Shown here: positions 47,647-55,819 of the stretch, piece by piece
How positions within the stretch are numbered: position 1 is the first letter of the stretch
Layout of the letters: each line of letters begins with the position of its first letter
NCBI RefSeq assembly: GCF_018119395.1
Contig: NZ_JAGPWD010000002.1
Span: forward strand, 124,001-188,000
From: Massilia sp. ZL223
GTDB lineage: Bacteria; Pseudomonadota; Gammaproteobacteria; Burkholderiales; Burkholderiaceae_D
Length of the DNA stretch: 64,000 nucleotides
Direction: 5' to 3'
The notes under the pieces: generated by a model
The model's database searches: none
Told to the model about the DNA's origin: nothing
The model's input: the letters and a program-made list of their open reading frames with translations, nothing else
Made by a program: the position numbers and the translations under genes

Positions 47647-48957
47647 ATGGCCATGATGTTTGAAGAATTCGAATCCTTCGATTCGAGCCCGCCCCCGCGG
47701 CCGGCCGAGGCCACTTCGCCGCTGGTCCGGCTGCAATACCTGATCGACAACACCCCGGCGATTGTCTACAGTTCGGTCCCCAGCGGCGATTTCAAGCTGA
47801 CCTTCGTCAGCAAGAATGCCTACCACGTCCTCGGCTACCAGCCGGAGGACATGCTGGCCGACCCGAACTTCTGGTTCGACCACCTGCACCCGGAGGATGC
47901 GCCCAACATCTTCTCCAGCCTCGCCCAGCTGTTCGTCGAAGGCGAGCGCACCTACGAATACCGTTTCCGCACCGCCAGCGGCGAATACCTGTGGATGCAC
48001 GACCAGCTGCGCCTGATCCGCGACGAGAACGGCACGCCCATCGAGGTGATCGGCTCGCTCAGCGACATCAGCGCGCGCAAGTGCATGGAGCAGGAGCAGG
48101 AACGCCTGATCGCACGCTTGCGCGAGGCGCACGACCAGCTGCTCCAGTCCGAAAAGATGGCGTCCATTGGCCAGCTGGCCGCAGGCGTCGCCCACGAGAT
48201 CAACAACCCCCTGGGCTTCGTGAACAGCAACATGGGGTCGCTGAAAAAATACGTCAACACCTTGCTGGCGGTAGTGGGCGCCCACAACAGGGCCGTCACG
48301 CAAATGGCGCCCGGCACCCCGCTGGCGGCGCGCATCGACGCCATTGCGCGCGAAACCGACCTGGCCTTCCTGAAGGACGATATCGGCGACCTGGTGGCGG
48401 AGTCGCTCGAGGGACTGAAGCGGGTGCGGGAAATTGTCCAGGCCCTAAAGGATTTTTCGCACGTGGGCGAGACCGACTGGCAACCCGCCGACCTGCATGC
48501 TGGCCTCGACAGTACACTGAATATCGTCGCCAACGAGATCAAGTACAAGGCGACAGTCGAGAAGCACTACGGCAGCCTGCCGGAAGTGACATGCCTGCCG
48601 TCGCAGCTGAACCAGGTCTTCATGAACCTGCTGGTCAATGCCGCCCATGCGATCGAGGAGCGCGGCGTGATCACCATCAGCACCGGCGTCGACGGCGACT
48701 GGGTCTGGGTGGCGATCAGCGACACCGGCTGCGGCATCCCGCCGCAGAACCTGAACCGCATCTTCGAGCCTTTCTTCACCACCAAGCCGGTGGGCAGCGG
48801 CACCGGGCTGGGCCTCTCGCTATCCTATAGCACGGTCAGCAAGCACGGCGGACGCATCGATGTCGATTCCAAGCTTGGCGTCGGCACCACGTTCACGGTG
48901 CGCTTGCCAGTCGTGCCGCCGGCCAGTGCCGAAGGTGCTTCCGCTGCCGAAGCCTGA
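47647..48957 (+). CDS. PAS-domain sensor histidine kinase
   Basis: About 436 residues, cytosolic. One PAS domain near residues 30-145 (IDNTPAIVYSS...VIGSLSDISARK), a short coiled coil, then the kinase core with H-box GVAHEINNPLGFV, N-box NLLVNAAHAIE, G1 SDTGCGIP and G2 GSGTGLGLSLS. No receiver domain. The frame is open back to a GTG at 47536, but that extension is AT-rich and unlike the rest, so the ATG at 47647 is preferred; several in-frame ATG codons follow closely. A partner regulator is not adjacent. Confidence 0.82.
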   Translation: MAMMFEEFESFDSSPPPRPAEATSPLVRLQYLIDNTPAIVYSSVPSGDFKLTFVSKNAYHVLGYQPEDMLADPNFWFDHLHPEDAPNIFSSLAQLFVEGERTYEYRFRTASGEYLWMHDQLRLIRDENGTPIEVIGSLSDISARKCMEQEQERLIARLREAHDQLLQSEKMASIGQLAAGVAHEINNPLGFVNSNMGSLKKYVNTLLAVVGAHNRAVTQMAPGTPLAARIDAIARETDLAFLKDDIGDLVAESLEGLKRVREIVQALKDFSHVGETDWQPADLHAGLDSTLNIVANEIKYKATVEKHYGSLPEVTCLPSQLNQVFMNLLVNAAHAIEERGVITISTGVDGDWVWVAISDTGCGIPPQNLNRIFEPFFTTKPVGSGTGLGLSLSYSTVSKHGGRIDVDSKLGVGTTFTVRLPVVPPASAEGASAAEA

Positions 48958-48986
48958 TTTCCGTTCGGGAAGTAACGCGGGACTAC

Positions 48987-50648
48987 TCAGGCTTGCTGCG
49001 CGACCAGTGCAGGGAAGCCGGCTTGCCGGCCGTGCGCCGGCATGCGGTTCGCCGGGCCACGCGCTTCGCTATCGCCCAGCTTGAAAATCGCGACCACGCT
49101 ACTGAGCTTGTCCGCCTGCGCCTGCAGGGAACCGGCTCCGGTCGCGGCTTCCTCGACCAGCGCCGCATTCTGCTGCGTTACCTGATCCATCTGGCTGATG
49201 GCGCGATTGACTTGTTCGATGCCCGCGCTTTGCTCCTGGCTCGCAGCCGAGATCTCGGCCATGATATCGGTCACGCGGTTCACGCTGGTGACGATTTCGT
49301 CCATCGTGGAACCGGCATCGGCGACGAGCTGGCTGCCGGCGTCGACCTTGTCCACCGAGTCGCCGATCAGTGCCTTGATCTCCTTCGCCGCCGCCGCCGA
49401 GCGCTGCGCCAGGCTGCGCACTTCGGTCGCCACCACGGCAAAGCCCCGTCCCTGCTCGCCGGCGCGCGCAGCTTCCACTGCGGCATTCAACGCGAGGATG
49501 TTGGTCTGGAATGCGATGCCGTCGATCACGCTGATGATGTCGACGATCTTCTTGGCCGAGGCATTGATCGACTCCATCGTGTCGACCACCTGCGACACCA
49601 CCGCGCCGCCCTTGCGCGCCACCGCAGCGGCGGATACGGCCAGTTGATTGGCCTGCAGCGCATTGTCCGCATTCTGTTTGACCGTCGACGTCAGCTGTTC
49701 CATCGACGAAGCGGTTTCTTGAAGCGAAGATGCCTGAAGCTCCGTGCGGGATGACAGATTGTGGTTGCCCGAAGCGATCTCGCCGGTCGCAGCGGAGATC
49801 GCGCTTGCGCTGAGGCGGACCTCCGCAACGATCTTGTGGAGACTGTCCCGCATTTCGCCCATGGCATGCAGTACGCTCGAGCGGTTGTTCCCATCCGTGT
49901 CGATCACGACCGCGAGGTCGCCGGTAGCGATGTGCCTGGCGATAGCGCTCGCCTTGGCCGGCTCGCCGCCGAGCGCCCGCAATATCGCACGCACGATGAT
50001 CGCGGCAACCAGCACCCCGGTGATGACCGCGGCGGCACACATGGCCACCATCAGCGCCTGGAAACCGCTTGCGACCTCCCGTGCGCGCGCCGACTCGGAC
50101 TGGTTCGCGTGCTCTTTCAGATCGATATACTTGTTGATCCTGGCCAGCCATTCGACGAAGGCCGGACGCGCGTCCCTGAGCATCACTTCCTTCGCGCGGT
50201 CGAGCTCGCCCGCTTCCCGCAATGCGACGACCTGGGAGATCAGCGGCAGTGTGCGGGCTTCGATTTCCTTGATCCCGGCAAGGATTTGCCGCTCTTCGGG
50301 GCTGGTATCTCCACCCTCGGCGATCATCTTGTCCAGCAGTACGGCGGACTTTTCATAGTCGGAGGCCAGGCGCGCGATGTCGGCCATGGCCGCCTTCAGT
50401 TCGCTGTCGGTGCCGACCAGCGTCACATCGCGCAAACTGATCGCGCGGTCGTGTACGCTACCGCGGAAGTTGATGGCGTAGCGCTGCTTGACGCTGTTGA
50501 CGTCGCCGATGGTAATCAGGCTGGTGGAAACCGTGTTCACGCGGCTGACGCCGATTGCTGTTAGCACCATCATCAGCAAAAGTATTGCCGCGAATCCGAT
50601 GCATACCTGCGCCTTGATGGTCATCCCTTTGATTCCTGTGCTGTACAT
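48987..50648 (-). CDS. methyl-accepting chemotaxis protein
   Basis: A 553-residue chemoreceptor: N-terminal membrane helix (residues 8-33), a periplasmic four-helix-bundle domain (to about 190), a second membrane helix (around [24 protein letters not shown]), HAMP, and a long cytoplasmic coiled coil with the hairpin tip [32 protein letters not shown]. There is no CheB/CheR-binding pentapeptide at the end (it finishes in FPALVAQQA). Divergent from the cobalamin-type MerR regulator, with a palindrome over its -35 region. Confidence 0.92.
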   Translation of the reverse strand: MYSTGIKGMTIKAQVCIGFAAILLLMMVLTAIGVSRVNTVSTSLITIGDVNSVKQRYAINFRGSVHDRAISLRDVTLVGTDSELKAAMADIARLASDYEKSAVLLDKMIAEGGDTSPEERQILAGIKEIEARTLPLISQVVALREAGELDRAKEVMLRDARPAFVEWLARINKYIDLKEHANQSESARAREVASGFQALMVAMCAAAVITGVLVAAIIVRAILRALGGEPAKASAIARHIATGDLAVVIDTDGNNRSSVLHAMGEMRDSLHKIVAEVRLSASAISAATGEIASGNHNLSSRTELQASSLQETASSMEQLTSTVKQNADNALQANQLAVSAAAVARKGGAVVSQVVDTMESINASAKKIVDIISVIDGIAFQTNILALNAAVEAARAGEQGRGFAVVATEVRSLAQRSAAAAKEIKALIGDSVDKVDAGSQLVADAGSTMDEIVTSVNRVTDIMAEISAASQEQSAGIEQVNRAISQMDQVTQQNAALVEEAATGAGSLQAQADKLSSVVAIFKLGDSEARGPANRMPAHGRQAGFPALVAQQA

Positions 50649-50707
50649 GGTGAGTCCTGAAGGTTGTCTGCTTGTCTTGAAAATAAGTTTGTTGCCGCTT
50701 GGAAAAT

Positions 50708-50735
50708 AATATAACATGGCTTTTGTCTTAGACAA
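50708..50735 (-). promoter_or_regulatory. promoter of the chemoreceptor gene
   Basis: On the minus strand TTGTCT (50730-50735), 16 bases, TATATT (50708-50713). The -35 box is one arm of the palindrome at 50722-50736, so a bound regulator would block it. On the plus strand TTTGTT (50688-50693), 16 bases, TATAAC (50710-50715) could serve the MerR gene. Confidence 0.6.
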
Positions 50736-50736
50736 A
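50722..50736. promoter_or_regulatory. perfect palindromic operator between chemoreceptor and cobalamin regulator
   Basis: TTTGTCTTAGACAAA is a 15-base perfect palindrome (7-bp arms, one central base). It covers the -35 of the chemoreceptor promoter and the likely start region of the regulator gene. Two more direct TTGTCT half-sites lie at 50664 and 50672. A dimeric or tetrameric MerR-type protein is the obvious candidate binder. Confidence 0.65.
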
Positions 50737-50760
50737 TCGAATTTTTGATCTGGAGTGAGC

Positions 50761-51642
50761 ATGGTGCCGATATCTGTAGTCTCAGATGAGACAGGTATTG
50801 CCAAGGAAGTACTAAGGAAGTGGGAAACCCGTTACGGTTTTCCACTGCCGGATCGGGACACGGCAGGTAATCGTGTGTATTCCGGAGAGCAGGTGAGCCG
50901 CCTCAAGCTGATCAAGCGGCTGCTCGATACCGGCCTGCGTCCGGGCGCGGTGGTGCCCCTGGACGAAACGCAACTGGAAGCGCTGGCCGGTATGCAAAGG
51001 CCAGCCGGAGGCGCCGGCGAGGATTGCGAACCGGCGATTGAATTGCTGCGCAAGAAGGACCCGAACCGCTTGCGCGCCCACCTGCAAGCCGAGATGGCGG
51101 GGCTGGGATTGGAAAACTTTGTCCTGGATCTTTTGCCCCGGCTGAACATCCGGGTCGGCGAAGCCTGGGCGGATGGCGCGATCGAGGTCCACGATGAACA
51201 CCTGTACACCGAGATGGTGCAAGCCCTGCTGCGCGAAGCCCTGCAGCGCGCCTACGATCCGCTCGGCTGGCCCCGCGTGCTCCTGACGACGGTGCCGGGC
51301 GAACTGCATTTGCTCGGCAACCTGATGGTGGAAACCGCCCTGACGCTTGCCGGCGCGCGCTGCATTTCCCTTGGCGCCCAGTCTCCGCTGGCGGACATCG
51401 CCGCGGCGGCCCAGGCCTACGGCGCCGAGATCGTCGGACTTTCCTTCAGTTCCTCATTTCCCCGCAAGACCATCACGCCGCTGCTCAGGCAACTCAGGCA
51501 GCAACTGCAAGGCGGCGTTCAACTGTGGGCTGGGGGAGCGGGCGTGGCCGGCATCGATACGGTGCCGAGAGGAGTGCGCATTTTCCGGACACTGGACGAG
51601 GCGCGCGCCGCGATCCGGGAATGCCAGGCGCGCAAGGCCTGA
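50761..51642 (+). CDS. MerR-type regulator with cobalamin-binding photoreceptor domain (CarH/LitR-like)
   Basis: A 293-residue protein: MerR helix-turn-helix (residues 1-65, [23 protein letters not shown]), a four-helix cap domain and a Rossmann-like B12-binding domain. The adenosylcobalamin signature is complete: Trp136-x9-Glu146-His147 for the upper face and E181-L-H183-L-L-G186 for the lower axial His, with SFS and GG later. These spacings match those of Thermus CarH (W131, E141, H142, H177). The residue after the Trp is Ala, where CarH has the His132 used in its light-state adduct. GGAG lies five bases before the ATG. Predicted light- or B12-controlled repressor. Confidence 0.85.
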   Translation: MVPISVVSDETGIAKEVLRKWETRYGFPLPDRDTAGNRVYSGEQVSRLKLIKRLLDTGLRPGAVVPLDETQLEALAGMQRPAGGAGEDCEPAIELLRKKDPNRLRAHLQAEMAGLGLENFVLDLLPRLNIRVGEAWADGAIEVHDEHLYTEMVQALLREALQRAYDPLGWPRVLLTTVPGELHLLGNLMVETALTLAGARCISLGAQSPLADIAAAAQAYGAEIVGLSFSSSFPRKTITPLLRQLRQQLQGGVQLWAGGAGVAGIDTVPRGVRIFRTLDEARAAIRECQARKA

Positions 51643-51668
51643 GGAAGCGAGCCGGGTCGCAGGGCATG

Positions 51669-51694
51669 AAAAAAGGACGCCCCAAGGCGTCCTT
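51669..51694 (-). terminator. terminator of the Spy-like gene
   Basis: AAGGACGCC-CCAA-GGCGTCCTT, a perfect 9-bp stem, with an A-run on its left that reads as T-run on the minus strand, 20 bases after the Spy-like stop. It may also end the regulator transcript from the other side. Confidence 0.85.
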
Positions 51695-51714
51695 CGCTGC
51701 ACAGCGCAGGCCGA

Positions 51715-52245
51715 TCAGCTGTGCATCATGCCGTGACCGCCATGACCACGATGATGACGGCCGCCGCGGCGCTGCTTGGCCTGCTCGTCGAACACCTTGC
51801 GCTGCTCGGGGGTAAGGACCGAGTAGAAGCTGTTCAGGGCCGACAGGCGGGCTTCCATGCGGGCGGTGCGCTGCTTCTGGCGTTCGATGCGCATCTGCAG
51901 GCGCTGCGGGGCGCTCAGGGTGGCCAGCTGGGCGCGGTCCGGACGGGCCGCACGGTCGCCTTGCTGTGCCGGCTTCATGCTGGCGACAAAGGCGTCCCAG
52001 GCCGGCTGCTGTGCCGGAGTCAGCTTGAGCGCGTCGCGCAGCTTGGCCTGGCGCTCGGCGCGCTTCTCGGCGCGCTTGGCCTTGAATTCGGCCATCTTGG
52101 CCTGGCGCTGCTCCATGGTCATGGCGTGGCCATGGCGGCCTTCCGCCGGGGCGGGAGCCTGGGTCTGGGCCTGCACGCCAAGGGCGGCGCCGGCCAGGCC
52201 GAAAGCGGTCAGGGCGATCACGATGTTCTTGCGGATGGTGTTCAT
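51715..52245 (-). CDS. Spy/CpxP-like periplasmic LTxxQ protein
   Basis: A 176-residue protein: signal peptide with cleavage after GVQA, then a highly charged helical body. Two LTxxQ-type motifs (LTPAQQPAW and LTPEQRKVF) identify the Spy/CpxP family of periplasmic ATP-independent chaperones and stress sensors. The C-terminus is His/Gly-rich (GRHHRGHGGHGMMHS), which could bind metal. AAGGAAA precedes the ATG. Divergent from an OmpR-type regulator, as cpxP is from cpxRA. Confidence 0.87.
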   Translation of the reverse strand: MNTIRKNIVIALTAFGLAGAALGVQAQTQAPAPAEGRHGHAMTMEQRQAKMAEFKAKRAEKRAERQAKLRDALKLTPAQQPAWDAFVASMKPAQQGDRAARPDRAQLATLSAPQRLQMRIERQKQRTARMEARLSALNSFYSVLTPEQRKVFDEQAKQRRGGRHHRGHGGHGMMHS

Positions 52246-52441
52246 TGCGTTTCCTTCAGGTGAGTTCAGTTGGATGTGCATCTGAACTGCTCGCTGCACA
52301 GGACCCATCTTCGCCAAAACTTGTAACCGCCGGATTTCCCCTGTCTCGTACTTTGTATCAATATGTTTCGCCGGTCTCGGCTTATACATACCGATACAAA
52401 ACGGCTGTCCAGGCTTGCCATAGATGCGGATAATTGCGGTT

Positions 52442-53170
52442 ATGGATAATCCCTCTACGATTTTGATCGTCGACGACGACCGCGACATCCGCAGCCTGCT
52501 GGCCGATTACCTCGAATCGAACGGCTACCGCACCCTGGCGGCCGCCGACGGCACCGGCATGTGGAAGTCGCTCGACGAAGCGCGTCCCGACCTGATCGTG
52601 CTCGACCTGAACATGCCCGGCGACGACGGCCTGACCCTGTGCCGCAAGCTGCGCGCCACCTCGACCCTGCCGGTCATCATGCTGACGGCCCGCAACGAGC
52701 CGCTCGACCGCATCCTTGGCCTCGAAATGGGCGCCGACGACTACCTGCCCAAACCCTTCGAGCCGCGCGAGCTGCTGGCGCGCATCCGCAGCGTGCTGCG
52801 CCGCTCGCACGCCATGCCGTCCAATTCGCCGTCCGAGAACGTGCAGCAGATGAAGTTCTCCGGCTGGACCCTGGACCTCACCGCGCGCCACCTGGTCAAT
52901 CCGCAAGGCGTGGTCATCATGCTGTCGGGCGCGGAATTCCGCCTGCTGCGCGTGTTCCTGGAACACCCGAACCGCGTGCTCAACCGCGACCAGCTGCTCA
53001 ACCTGACCCAGGGCCGCGACGCCGACCCCTTCGACCGCTCGATCGACATCCAGATCAGCCGCCTGCGCCAGAAGCTGGGCGAAGACGCGCGCATGCCGCA
53101 GATCATCAAGACCGTCCGCAACGGCGGCTATGTGCTGGCCGGGCAGGTGACGGTGGAGCCGGCAGCGTGA
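52442..53170 (+). CDS. OmpR-family response regulator
   Basis: A 242-residue regulator: receiver domain with the acidic pocket VDDDRD, phospho-acceptor Asp in VLDLNMPG, switch Thr in MLTARN and Lys in YLPKPFEP; then a winged-helix DNA-binding domain (LSGAEFRLLRVFLEHP, DIQISRLRQKLGED, IKTVRNGGYVL). The last bases overlap the kinase start. Likely controls the RND pump downstream and perhaps the Spy-like gene. Confidence 0.92.
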   Translation: MDNPSTILIVDDDRDIRSLLADYLESNGYRTLAAADGTGMWKSLDEARPDLIVLDLNMPGDDGLTLCRKLRATSTLPVIMLTARNEPLDRILGLEMGADDYLPKPFEPRELLARIRSVLRRSHAMPSNSPSENVQQMKFSGWTLDLTARHLVNPQGVVIMLSGAEFRLLRVFLEHPNRVLNRDQLLNLTQGRDADPFDRSIDIQISRLRQKLGEDARMPQIIKTVRNGGYVLAGQVTVEPAA

Positions 53171-54528
53171 AGGCTTTCCTCGGCTCGATGACCGGCCGCG
53201 TGTTCGTCACGCTGCTGCTGGGCATGGTGATCTCGGCCGCACTGACCCAGCTTGCCGCCGACCACGAGCGCCTGCGCCAGTTCGAACAGCAGCGCGACCA
53301 GCACCTGCTCGAACGCGCCGAACAGCTGGTGATGGCGACCGAGATCGTGCCGGCCTCGGCGCGCATGGTCTACCTGTCGGTGGCCAACCGCCCGGGCCTG
53401 CGCCTGGAAGTGGGCACGCCCCAGCCGGTGGCCGGCGCCCACACCTGGTTCGCGCGCTCGCTGGCCACGCGCCTGGGGCCGGGCTACACGATCACCTCGG
53501 CCGCCAACCGTCCGCCCTCGTGCGAGCTGCCCAACCAGCAGCCGGTGCTGTACGGGCTGATGTATGCCCAGTGGCGCGGCGCCTGCGAGCTGCTCAACGT
53601 GCGCCTGCGCGACGGCGCCGAGCTGCGCCTGTCGGTGCTGCCGCCGCGCCCGTCCGCCGGCGGCTTCGATCCCGAATACCGTACCGTGATCATTCCTTTC
53701 CTGCTGAGCATTGCCCTGCTGGCCTATGCGGTGGCGCGCATGACCACCCGCCCGCTCAAGCAGCTGGCCAAGGCGGCCCAGGACCTGGGCCACGACATCA
53801 ACCGCGCGCCGCTCGCGCTGACCGGCGCCAGCGAGATCCGCCAGGCTAGCGCCGCCTTCAACGCGATGCAGGCGCGTATCCGCCAATACATTTTCCAGCG
53901 CACCCAGATGCTGGCCGCCATCACCCACGACCTGCAGACTCCGCTGACCCGCATGCGCCTGCGCCTGGAGAAAGTGCCCGACGCCGAGCTGCAGGAACGC
54001 CTGATCGGCGACCTGTCCGCGATGCAGGAAATGGTGCGCGAGGGTCTGGTACTTGCGCGTAGCATGGATACCACCGAGACCATGCAATTGCTCGATCTCG
54101 ATTCGCTGCTCGAGGCGGTGTGCGCGGACGCCAGCGACGCCGGCCAGCAGGTGGGGCTGAGCGGCCGCGCCGGCATGGCGCTGCTGGGCCGTCCGCTGGA
54201 CCTGCGCCGCTGCCTGGGCAACCTGATCGACAACGCGGTCAAGTATGGCCGCGAAGCGCGGGTGAGCGTCGACCGCATCAATGGCGCCGCGCGCGTGCGC
54301 ATCCGCGACAGCGGGCCGGGCATTCCCCAGGCCGAGCTGGGCCGGGTGTTCGACCCGTTCTACCGCGTCGAGACTTCGCGTTCGCGCGAGTCCGGCGGCA
54401 CCGGACTGGGACTGACGATCGCGCGCAACATCGCCGAGCAGCACGGCGGCAGCATCGCGCTGGCGAATCATCCGGAAGGCGGTCTCGAGGTCACCCTCAT
54501 GCTGCCGGAGTACTATCCAAATAAATAG
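53167..54528 (+). CDS. sensor histidine kinase of the RND-linked two-component system
   Basis: A 453-residue inner-membrane kinase: a membrane helix at residues 8-30, a periplasmic domain to about 175 with two Cys (SCELP and ACELL), a second helix, HAMP (ARMTTRPLKQLAKAAQDLG), H-box ITHDLQTPLTRMRLRLE, N-box NLIDNAVKYG, G1 RDSGPGIP and G2 GGTGLGLTIA. It starts with GTG overlapping the regulator stop (GTGA), so the two are coupled. The pump genes follow after 106 bases. Confidence 0.9.
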   Translation: MKAFLGSMTGRVFVTLLLGMVISAALTQLAADHERLRQFEQQRDQHLLERAEQLVMATEIVPASARMVYLSVANRPGLRLEVGTPQPVAGAHTWFARSLATRLGPGYTITSAANRPPSCELPNQQPVLYGLMYAQWRGACELLNVRLRDGAELRLSVLPPRPSAGGFDPEYRTVIIPFLLSIALLAYAVARMTTRPLKQLAKAAQDLGHDINRAPLALTGASEIRQASAAFNAMQARIRQYIFQRTQMLAAITHDLQTPLTRMRLRLEKVPDAELQERLIGDLSAMQEMVREGLVLARSMDTTETMQLLDLDSLLEAVCADASDAGQQVGLSGRAGMALLGRPLDLRRCLGNLIDNAVKYGREARVSVDRINGAARVRIRDSGPGIPQAELGRVFDPFYRVETSRSRESGGTGLGLTIARNIAEQHGGSIALANHPEGGLEVTLMLPEYYPNK

Positions 54529-54634
54529 GCCTGAAACACAGGCTTGCGAGAATGCGGCGCCCGCGGGCTGCCGCGTTCGCGCGTCAATGATTAGCAAATA
54601 ACAGTGCCGCCGGGCAGGTGGCCAAGGGACAGGA

Positions 54635-55819
54635 ATGAAAAAGAAGAATGTCGGACTGATTACCGGAGCTGTCGCGCTGGCGCTGGCTGGAGCGTGGTAC
54701 GTGAACCAGGGCGGCGGCGCGCATGCCGAAGGCAACGGCAAGGGCTCCGGCAAGGGCGGCCCGGGCGGCCAGCCGCCGGTCACCGTCAACGTGGTGGCGC
54801 CTCAGCGCCAGGACGTGGGCGTGGAGCTGAGCGCCAACGGCACCGTCACGCCGCTGCGCACCGTCGACCTGCATCCCCAGACTTCCGCCACCATCCGCCA
54901 GGTGCACATCAAGGAAGGCGACTTCGTCAAGGAAGGCCAGCTGATGTTCTCGCTGGACGACCGCGCCGACCGCGCCAACGTGGCCCGCGCCCAGGCCCAG
55001 GTGGCGCGCGACCGCGCCACCCTGGCCGATCTCGAACGCCAGTACAAGCGCAGCCAGGAACTGGTGGCCCAGAAATTCCTGGCCCAGAGCGCGATGGATT
55101 CGCTGCAGAGCCAGGTCGAAGCCCAGCGCGCCCTGGTGCAGAGCAATGCCGCGGCGGCGCGCGCCAGCCAGGTCGCCGCCAGCTATACCTCCATCCGCGC
55201 GCCGATGTCGGGCCGCGTAGGCGCCATCGACGTGCATCCGGGCGCCCTGGTGCAGCCAAGCACCTCGCTCACCACCGTCACCCAGCTCGACCCCATCAAC
55301 GTCTCCTTCACCCTGCCGGAGTCGGCGCTGGGCGCGCTGCTGGCGGCGCAGAAGCAGGGCGCGGTCGAAGTGCGCGCCAGGGCCGGCGACGAGGCGCCGG
55401 CGGTTGCCGGCCGCCTGAGCTTCATCGACAACGCCGTCGACCCGCAGGCCGGCACCATCCGCGTGAAAGGCGAGTTCGCCAACCCGGCCGCGAGCCTGTG
55501 GCCGGGCCAGTACGTGACCGCGCGCGTCACCGTGCAGACCCTCAAGGACGCGATCGTGATCCCGCAGTCCGCCATCATCAACTCGGCCAGCGGTGTGTTC
55601 GTGTACGTGGCCGGCGAGGACAACGCGGCGCGCCAGGTGCCGGTCAAGCGCCTGCATGCCTTCGGCGACTACGCCGCGGTGACCGGCCTGGCCGGCAACG
55701 AAAAAGTCATTACCGAGGGCAAGCAGAACCTGCGTCCGGGCGGCAAGATCCGCCTGGCGGGGCAGGGCAAGCCGGGTGACAAGGCTGCGGCGCCGAAAGC
55801 GAAGAAGGAACAGGCATGA
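54635..55819 (+). CDS. RND efflux periplasmic adaptor
   Basis: A 394-residue membrane-fusion protein: N-terminal signal anchor (VGLITGAVALALAGAWYV), Gly/Lys-rich linker, barrel-sandwich hybrid (ATIRQVHIKEGDFVKEGQLMF), alpha-helical hairpin rich in Ala/Gln, and beta-barrel domains. It resembles MdtA-type adaptors and ends in a Lys/Ala-rich tail. The stop overlaps the pump start (ATGA). No lipobox Cys is seen. Confidence 0.92.
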   Translation: MKKKNVGLITGAVALALAGAWYVNQGGGAHAEGNGKGSGKGGPGGQPPVTVNVVAPQRQDVGVELSANGTVTPLRTVDLHPQTSATIRQVHIKEGDFVKEGQLMFSLDDRADRANVARAQAQVARDRATLADLERQYKRSQELVAQKFLAQSAMDSLQSQVEAQRALVQSNAAAARASQVAASYTSIRAPMSGRVGAIDVHPGALVQPSTSLTTVTQLDPINVSFTLPESALGALLAAQKQGAVEVRARAGDEAPAVAGRLSFIDNAVDPQAGTIRVKGEFANPAASLWPGQYVTARVTVQTLKDAIVIPQSAIINSASGVFVYVAGEDNAARQVPVKRLHAFGDYAAVTGLAGNEKVITEGKQNLRPGGKIRLAGQGKPGDKAAAPKAKKEQA

